Assembly: GCF_000013225.1 (NCBI RefSeq)
Contig: NC_007776.1
Location: 2,176,501-2,240,500, forward strand
Length of the DNA: 64,000 nucleotides
Source of the DNA: Synechococcus sp. JA-2-3B'a(2-13)
GTDB taxonomy: Bacteria; Cyanobacteriota; Cyanobacteriia; Thermostichales; Thermostichaceae
Reading direction: 5' to 3'
The notes below the pieces were generated by a model. It had not been told where the DNA came from, ran no database searches, and worked only from the letters and a program-made list of their open reading frames with translations. Position 1 is the stretch's first letter. Every line of letters starts with the position of its first letter. The translations under genes and the position numbers were made by a program. Positions 60,001-64,000 of this stretch are shown piece after piece.

Positions 60001-61814
60001 TGCAGCCGGTAGGTGAGGGTATCCCCCGGAGCGGGCAGGTGGCGGTTCACTTCCGCAAACAGAGCAAATTCGCCAGCCGTGACCCAGGCCCGCGCCGATC
60101 CTGTTACCGTCCGGCGGCTGATATCGGTCACCTCCACCTCGATGCGCAACTGCTGCACCTCTTGGGGGCCCCAGTAGCTGTCTTCTTCCCAGTCCAGATC
60201 GGCCAACAGGCGGGGTAGGTGAAAGACGGCACGCCCCTGGGCATCCGTCACCCCTTCCCCTTCCGCCACCAACTGGCCGTAGCCGCCGTAGTAGCCCTGC
60301 TCCTCTCCCAGGTCGTCGGCGAAATAGTCTTCCTCGGCAGAACGGGGCAACAGCCCATAGCGCAGGCTCCAGTCGGGGCTGCTGTAAACCCGGTAGCGAA
60401 GCTGGGCAGCGGCCACCGGCGCGCCGAAAAGATACTCGGCCTCCACCTGCACCTTCAGGGATCCCCCCCGCACCAGCCAAGGTCGGTCGGGCACCACCGC
60501 CACCTCAAACTCCGGCTTGCGGTAGGCTTCCACCTGAAAAGAGGTGTATTCGCGGCTGGATCCCTGCGGCCCTGACACCTGCCACTCCAGGCCGTAGCTG
60601 CCCAGGGACGCTTCTTCTGGCAGTTGAAACTCCCCATGGACACTGCCAAAAGCATTGGTGGCCAGGGTTTGTTCGCTCAACACATCCCCGTTGGGGGCCG
60701 TAAGGGTCAGTTGCACTGCTTGTCCTGGGGGGGGCGGCGTGAGGCGGGTTTGCTCTCGCACCAGGGCGCGGAAATAGACGGTTTGGCCAGGGCGGTAGAG
60801 GGGACGATCGGTGTAGGCGTAGATCCGGTGGGGCTGGTTCCAGCCATAGGCGTAGCTGCGGGACAAAGCCTGCAGGGTGTTGTCGGCACTGCGGCCATAG
60901 ACCACCAGGGAAGAACCCTCTCTCGCCGGCAGGCCAAAGCGGGCCAGCCCCTCTGCATCGGTGGTGGCCGTCAGGGGATCCCCCCACTCCCCGAAAACTT
61001 GGATCTGGATCCCGGCCAGGGGACGCAGCTCCCGCAGGTGCACCGCCTGCACCACCAACTGGCTGGCATCCTGCTTCTGGATGAGGCCGAGATCGCTCAC
61101 CAAAAACCAATGGTCGAAACGGGGCAAGGGTGCAGCCGTTTGCGCCAGCGGCTCCCGGCCCTCCGCCTCCACCCAGTAGGCCCCCGGCGGCAGGATCCCC
61201 AGCTCCAAGGTTTGGGCTGTCCACCCCTCTCCCGCTCGTCGTGGCACCGGCTGCTGCCAACTGCGCACAAGCTCCCGCCGCAGGGTGGGATACAGAGCCG
61301 GATTCAGGGAGCCATAGCCAGCATCCGCCAAATCCCGCAAGAGAGGGGATCCCTGCAGCTCTGTCAGGGAAAAGCGATAGAGGCTGAGCTGCACCGAGCC
61401 CAGGCTGGTGGCCCGCCACTGCAGCCGCGCCGGTTCTGCGGTCGTAAACACCTGGCTGGTGCTGTAGAGATAGAGACCGGGGGGGACAAGCTGAGGGCGC
61501 AAGGTGGGGATCCGGGCCGTTGCCCCCTCCCGCACCAGAACGGATCCCTGGCTGCCCACCGTTTCCAGGCCGGATCCCTGCACCGTCACCTGGTATTCCC
61601 CAACAGGCAATCGATCCAAGCGATATTCGCCATCTGCGGTCAAGCTGGAGCTGCGAGTGGCCGGGCCGGCGGCGATCACCCGGACGCTCTCCAGAGCTAC
61701 CCCTGCCGGTAGCTCCACCCGTCCCACCAGGGATCCCGTCGGCTGTTCGGAAAGCAAAACTGCCAGCCCCACCCCCAACAACAGCACCAGGGCCGCTAAC
61801 CATCGCCTCAGCAT
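57027..61814 (-). CDS. Bacterial alpha-2-macroglobulin family protein
   Basis: A very long (1595-residue) envelope protein. An N-terminal hydrophobic segment (LAALVLLLGVGLAVLL) serves as signal or anchor; there is no lipobox Cys. Macroglobulin-type domains follow, with the MG2 motif YAYTDRPLYRPGQTVYFRAL and ELQTDKPTYRPGETAQIQIR. The A2M signature is near FPDLVTNADGLAQVQVRWPD. The thioester motif is PYGCTEQTLSRFLP, a C-x-E-Q, so trapping of proteases by covalent bond is likely. The helical thioester domain follows. The gene is alone; no penicillin-binding protein 1C gene lies next to it as in proteobacteria. Confidence 0.88.
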   Translation of the reverse strand: MLRRWLAALVLLLGVGLAVLLSEQPTGSLVGRVELPAGVALESVRVIAAGPATRSSSLTADGEYRLDRLPVGEYQVTVQGSGLETVGSQGSVLVREGATARIPTLRPQLVPPGLYLYSTSQVFTTAEPARLQWRATSLGSVQLSLYRFSLTELQGSPLLRDLADAGYGSLNPALYPTLRRELVRSWQQPVPRRAGEGWTAQTLELGILPPGAYWVEAEGREPLAQTAAPLPRFDHWFLVSDLGLIQKQDASQLVVQAVHLRELRPLAGIQIQVFGEWGDPLTATTDAEGLARFGLPAREGSSLVVYGRSADNTLQALSRSYAYGWNQPHRIYAYTDRPLYRPGQTVYFRALVREQTRLTPPPPGQAVQLTLTAPNGDVLSEQTLATNAFGSVHGEFQLPEEASLGSYGLEWQVSGPQGSSREYTSFQVEAYRKPEFEVAVVPDRPWLVRGGSLKVQVEAEYLFGAPVAAAQLRYRVYSSPDWSLRYGLLPRSAEEDYFADDLGEEQGYYGGYGQLVAEGEGVTDAQGRAVFHLPRLLADLDWEEDSYWGPQEVQQLRIEVEVTDISRRTVTGSARAWVTAGEFALFAEVNRHLPAPGDTLTYRLQARDYDGRPVSATGELSLERWRWDPKSNTYQRQGTLLRQPFQIVNGEGSLDLHLPADLEPGDYRVRLTAWDPRRQSAPHRWRERVQEVDYLWVVEPGSPLQSWGSLPSLEVVADRQIYQVGEEAQILIVSPLPDVAVLVGIEGSRLHQVQVLRLQGHTATLRLPIRGDYRPNLYVTATAIGPERRLYRSEALLRVSPLDRFLQVELQTDKPTYRPGETAQIQIRTRDAQGQPVSAEVGLGIVDNALYLLRPDFTPDIRRFFYGRQYNQVTTTTSFPQQYPGGADKLAGQVREDFRDTAAWFPDLVTNADGLAQVQVRWPDNLTTWRLTARAATADTQVGSALATVSVSKDLLVRLAAPRFFRVGDQLTLAAIVQNRTGQAQAVEVRLEVPVPAGGILKLQGPERQRLTVPAQGAGRVEWPLQVLGAGDTSLRVWAEGNGLKDALQLRIPSQPFGAVQRFSQVGRVQEGSLDLSLDWPATWVPGSRQLHLELAASPAATLLEPLDYLVEFPYGCTEQTLSRFLPALAVAQVSKQLGLNLRSQTLERLPQVLRSGLQRLEGSQNYDGGWGWWAHDRSNPYLTGYILQGYHLAQAAGYALKDWQVRQALDYLAAQLAQPQALSPDLQAFVAYSLALWDPALVTADLPPPERLSTFGLAYRGLAALQLGQRDLAQAALDEVLERRQQDPQGRWFIPAASSLATHERSTYDDMEVAGPLLQLAVRLQDDRAAQIAEALLQQRQNNRWRTTKATADALLGLSAYYQAQQQQLPGPGEVRVLDGTTGSLLDRWQAGAGDPRYGLDWADAEVGNLSSLRLEKSGPGPLYYSLRGEAFVPNPLPSQAQGFAVSRSYFRLQPQPQPNGEIRYREQPLRPGDTVRAGEILLARLTVEAERDSHYVVVEDPLPSGAEITSQDPREFTGLAPDYWWDWFWTRQENRDDRVAFFSTELKQGRHEFVYLFRPEIPGQFQVAPALAEEMYDPSRHGRSAAYSLEVLP

Positions 61815-61926
61815 GGGATCCCTTTCCTCCGTTGCTCTGACTTTGCCTCTTTCGACCCAAACTATCGGGAGCCAGCAGCAGAACCTGTGTAGAATTTACC
61901 GTCCAACTTCGAGGGATCCCTTCCGG

Positions 61927-63153
61927 CTACTTCACCAACTCGAACACGTTGAACATGGGCAGGTACATGGCCACGATAATGCAGCCCACCATACCGCCCA
62001 GGATCACGATCATCAACGGCTCCAGCAGGCTGGTGAGGGCGCGTACCGCCTCCTCCACCTCCAGCTCGTAGAAATCCGCCGTCTTCATCAGCATCGCGTC
62101 CAGCTCCCCTGTCTCTTCCCCCACGCTGATCATCTGAATGGCCATGACTGGGAAGACCTTGGCCTTGTCCAGAGCAGGGGCAATCTGCCCTCCCTCTGAG
62201 ATGGATTGGCGGGCGGCGTCAATGGCGTTGGCCACCACCTGGTTGCCGGAGGTGTCGCGCACAATTTCCAAGGAAGTCAGCACCGGCACCCCGGAGCGGG
62301 TGAGAGCGCCAAAGGTGCGGCAGAAGCGAGCCACCGCCGACTTCTGGATCAGATCCCCGAAGATAGGGAGCTTGAGGGCCAGCGCGTCGATGGTCTCCTT
62401 GCCGGCAGGGGTGCGGTAAAAGCGCCGGAAAGCAAAATAGACGGCCCCTAGAAAGCCCACCAGCCCCAAGCTGTACTGGGGCGTGCGTAGGAACTTGCTG
62501 ATGTTGATGAAAAACTGGGTAAAGGCGGGCAGCTCCCCACCCAAGTCGTTGTAGATGCTCTCAAACGTGGGCAAGATGAACAGCACCATGCCCAAGAAAA
62601 TCAAGACAGCCAAGATCGTCACCACCACCGGGTAGGTCATGGCTGACTTGATCTGCTTCTGCAGGCGATCCATGTCCTCCAGCAGCTTGGCCAGGCGGTT
62701 GAGCACTTCGTCCAGCACGCCGCCCACCTCCCCCGCCTGCACCATGCTGCAGTAGAGGCCGTCGAAGGCGTCGGGATAAGGGCGGATGGAGTCGGAGAGG
62801 TTTTTCCCCGCCTCCACCTCCGCTCGGATAGCCCGCAGGTACTTTTTGAGTTTGGGGTTGCCGGTTTGCTCCTCCATGATGGTGAGAGAGCGCACCATCG
62901 ACACGCCGGCGTTGATCAAGGCAGCAAATTGCCGGGAGAACACTGCCTTGTCGCGAATGTCGATGGATCCCAGCATTGAGAAATCGAAAGACGTATCCAA
63001 GGAAAAGAAGGGTTTCTCCTCCTGAATGTCTTCCTGTTTGGCAAAAATCCCGTCTCGGCGCAGCCGTGCACGAACTTCGGTCAAGCTGTTGGCCACCACC
63101 GTCAGGCGTACCGGCTGACCGGCCTTTAACCCCCGAACCTTGTAGCGCGGCAT
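61927..63153 (-). CDS. pilC: Type IV pilus inner-membrane platform protein PilC
   Basis: A 408-residue protein of the GspF/PilC family with two copies of the T2SSF domain: DKAVFSRQFAALINAGVSMV then GVPVLTSLEIVRDTSGNQVV, and three membrane helices (MTYPVVVTILAVLIFLGMVL). The C-terminus LMIVILGGMVGCIIVAMYLP ends the family. PilC forms the base on which the PilB and PilT motors act. It lies 198 bp downstream of pilT on the same strand, the order usual in cyanobacteria (pilB-pilT-pilC). Confidence 0.95.
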   Translation of the reverse strand: MPRYKVRGLKAGQPVRLTVVANSLTEVRARLRRDGIFAKQEDIQEEKPFFSLDTSFDFSMLGSIDIRDKAVFSRQFAALINAGVSMVRSLTIMEEQTGNPKLKKYLRAIRAEVEAGKNLSDSIRPYPDAFDGLYCSMVQAGEVGGVLDEVLNRLAKLLEDMDRLQKQIKSAMTYPVVVTILAVLIFLGMVLFILPTFESIYNDLGGELPAFTQFFINISKFLRTPQYSLGLVGFLGAVYFAFRRFYRTPAGKETIDALALKLPIFGDLIQKSAVARFCRTFGALTRSGVPVLTSLEIVRDTSGNQVVANAIDAARQSISEGGQIAPALDKAKVFPVMAIQMISVGEETGELDAMLMKTADFYELEVEEAVRALTSLLEPLMIVILGGMVGCIIVAMYLPMFNVFELVK

Positions 63154-63350
63154 GGCTGTACCCCCGGCTAGATCGCTCTAAATAACGAAATGGCTTTAAA
63201 TGTTTCGCAGGTGCAAAAGAGAAGTCAGCCCAAACCTTGGGCAGATCAACAATCTCTCAGCTAGAGCTTAGCCACAAATCAAGTCAGCGGCTAGAGATCG
63301 GCAATGAACCCTCACCCCGGGATCCCAGCGCTGCCTGGTGGAGACGAAGT
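63154..63350. other. Spacer between pilT and pilC
   Basis: No additional gene. It may hold the pilC ribosome site and perhaps a weak promoter. Confidence 0.4.
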
Positions 63351-64000
63351 TTAGCGACGGGCGGCAACTGCTGCTGGCCGCTGTTGTTGGGCAGCCGCGG
63401 CTGGCGAGGGCCCGGTAACGTTGCCCAAAAGCCGCTGCAGCTCTTCAGGGCGAGAGGTCTTAGACATGGCCGTATCGAAGTCGATCTTGCCCTGTAGGTA
63501 AAGGTTAGCCAGATCTTGCTCCAGCGTTTTCATGCCCTGCTTGCCCCCCGTCTGGATAGCCGAGTAGATCTGGGCAGTTTTGCCCTCCCGAATCAGGTTG
63601 GCAATGGCCGGCGTCACCACCATGATTTCCTGCACCAGCACCCGTCCAGGCTCTCCTGGCTTGGGATTGAGGCGGCGGGCCAGAGTTTGGGAGAAGACGG
63701 CCTTGAGGGAGTTGGAGAGCTGCACGCGAATCTGCTGCTGCTGCTCGGGCGGAAACACATCCACCAAGCGATCCACCGTCTGGGCGGCAGAACTGGTGTG
63801 TACCGTGGCAAAGCAGAGGTGGCCCGTCTCGGCGGCGGTAATGGCCAACTGGATGGTCTCCAGATCCCGCATCTCCCCGATCAGGATCACATCCGGATCC
63901 TCCCGCATCGCTGCCCGCAGGGCATTGGCAAAACTCTTAGTGTCTTCCCCCAGTTGCCGCTGGTGGATGATGCTGCGAATGGGGGTGTAGATGTACTCAA
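63351..64000 (-). CDS. pilT: Twitching motility ATPase PilT (N-terminus beyond the window)
   Basis: The C-terminal part of PilT. From the window edge it reads EYIYTPIRSIIHQRQLGEDT, then Walker B VILIGEMRDLETIQLAITAA, the His box HLCFATVHTSSAAQTVDRLV and the C-terminal AIRxGK-like ANLIREGKTAQIYSAIQTGG. The C-terminus is Ala/Gln-rich (AAAAQQQRPAAVAARR). PilT drives retraction of type IV pili. The gene continues past 64000. With pilC it forms part of the pilus motor cluster. Confidence 0.95.
   Translation of the reverse strand, partial: EYIYTPIRSIIHQRQLGEDTKSFANALRAAMREDPDVILIGEMRDLETIQLAITAAETGHLCFATVHTSSAAQTVDRLVDVFPPEQQQQIRVQLSNSLKAVFSQTLARRLNPKPGEPGRVLVQEIMVVTPAIANLIREGKTAQIYSAIQTGGKQGMKTLEQDLANLYLQGKIDFDTAMSKTSRPEELQRLLGNVTGPSPAAAAQQQRPAAVAARR

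Noticed and set aside
60505-61860. 451-codon minus-strand frame inside the alpha-2-macroglobulin gene
   Set aside because: It overlaps the macroglobulin frame on the same strand; its product is Gly/Pro/Arg-rich and not protein-like.

Overview
This window is chromosomal DNA from a GC-rich oxygenic cyanobacterium. The lineage is shown by chlM (chlorophyll synthesis) and by families largely confined to cyanobacteria (DUF3531, DUF1517, DUF3727, DUF4278). The palindrome GGGATCCC is very frequent in genes and spacers, while the usual cyanobacterial HIP1 octamer GCGATCGC is rare. Together with the gene content this points (inference) to the hot-spring Synechococcus A/B (JA) lineage. There is one tRNA and no rRNA, prophage, CRISPR array or large horizontally acquired island.

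Layout. 1-9.4 kb: doxX, ppk, two LIV-type permease genes (livM, livH), a complete IS5-family element with a -1 frameshift signal, an LptC-like lipoprotein, a sulfatase-fold enzyme and a DUF3531 gene. 9.9-14.1 kb: fabG, gamma-glutamyltransferase, a HAD phosphatase, a hydrolase and secG. 14.1-16.3 kb: gene-poor, with a decayed TnpB fragment, a DUF4278 gene, an FMN reductase and tRNA-Gly(CCC). 16.4-28.4 kb: housekeeping genes including nusB, a UvrD-like helicase, a Cof-type phosphatase, a DUF1517 protein, a PilP/GspC-like protein, a cyclophilin lipoprotein, a HEAT-repeat protein, chlM, ddl and ftsZ. 28.8-37.2 kb: a 221-bp internally deleted transposon, an AllA-like gene, wecB, a metal-ion group (mgtE, small ORF, mgtC, and a GDT1-type exporter behind a probable yybP-ykoY riboswitch) interrupted by a TnpB-only transposon, an overlooked 40-aa membrane protein and yraN. 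37.5-42.2 kb: a NYN RNase, a methyltransferase, a sugar nucleotidyltransferase and a polar amino acid ABC pair. 42.7-44.0 kb: a second TnpB-only transposon. 44.1-57.0 kb: an SdhA-type flavoprotein, an aminotransferase, a lipoprotein, purF, def, a DCC protein, a pentapeptide protein, an orphan gvpG-like gene, a DUF3727 gene and an Rqc2/NFACT gene. 57-64 kb: a large alpha-2-macroglobulin and type IV pilus genes pilC and pilT (cut by the window edge).

The most unusual content is small mobile and repeated DNA. (1) A TnpB-only IS200/IS605 (IS1341-type) family is present as two full copies and one miniature that keeps both hairpin ends and the probable guide-RNA region; at two loci the element end supplies the stop codon of a neighbouring gene. 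(2) A dispersed palindromic repeat of about 23 bp occurs in spacers and twice in one reading frame inside the NFACT gene. (3) A related 25-bp repeat abuts the start codons of two adjacent genes and encodes the C-terminus of one of them.
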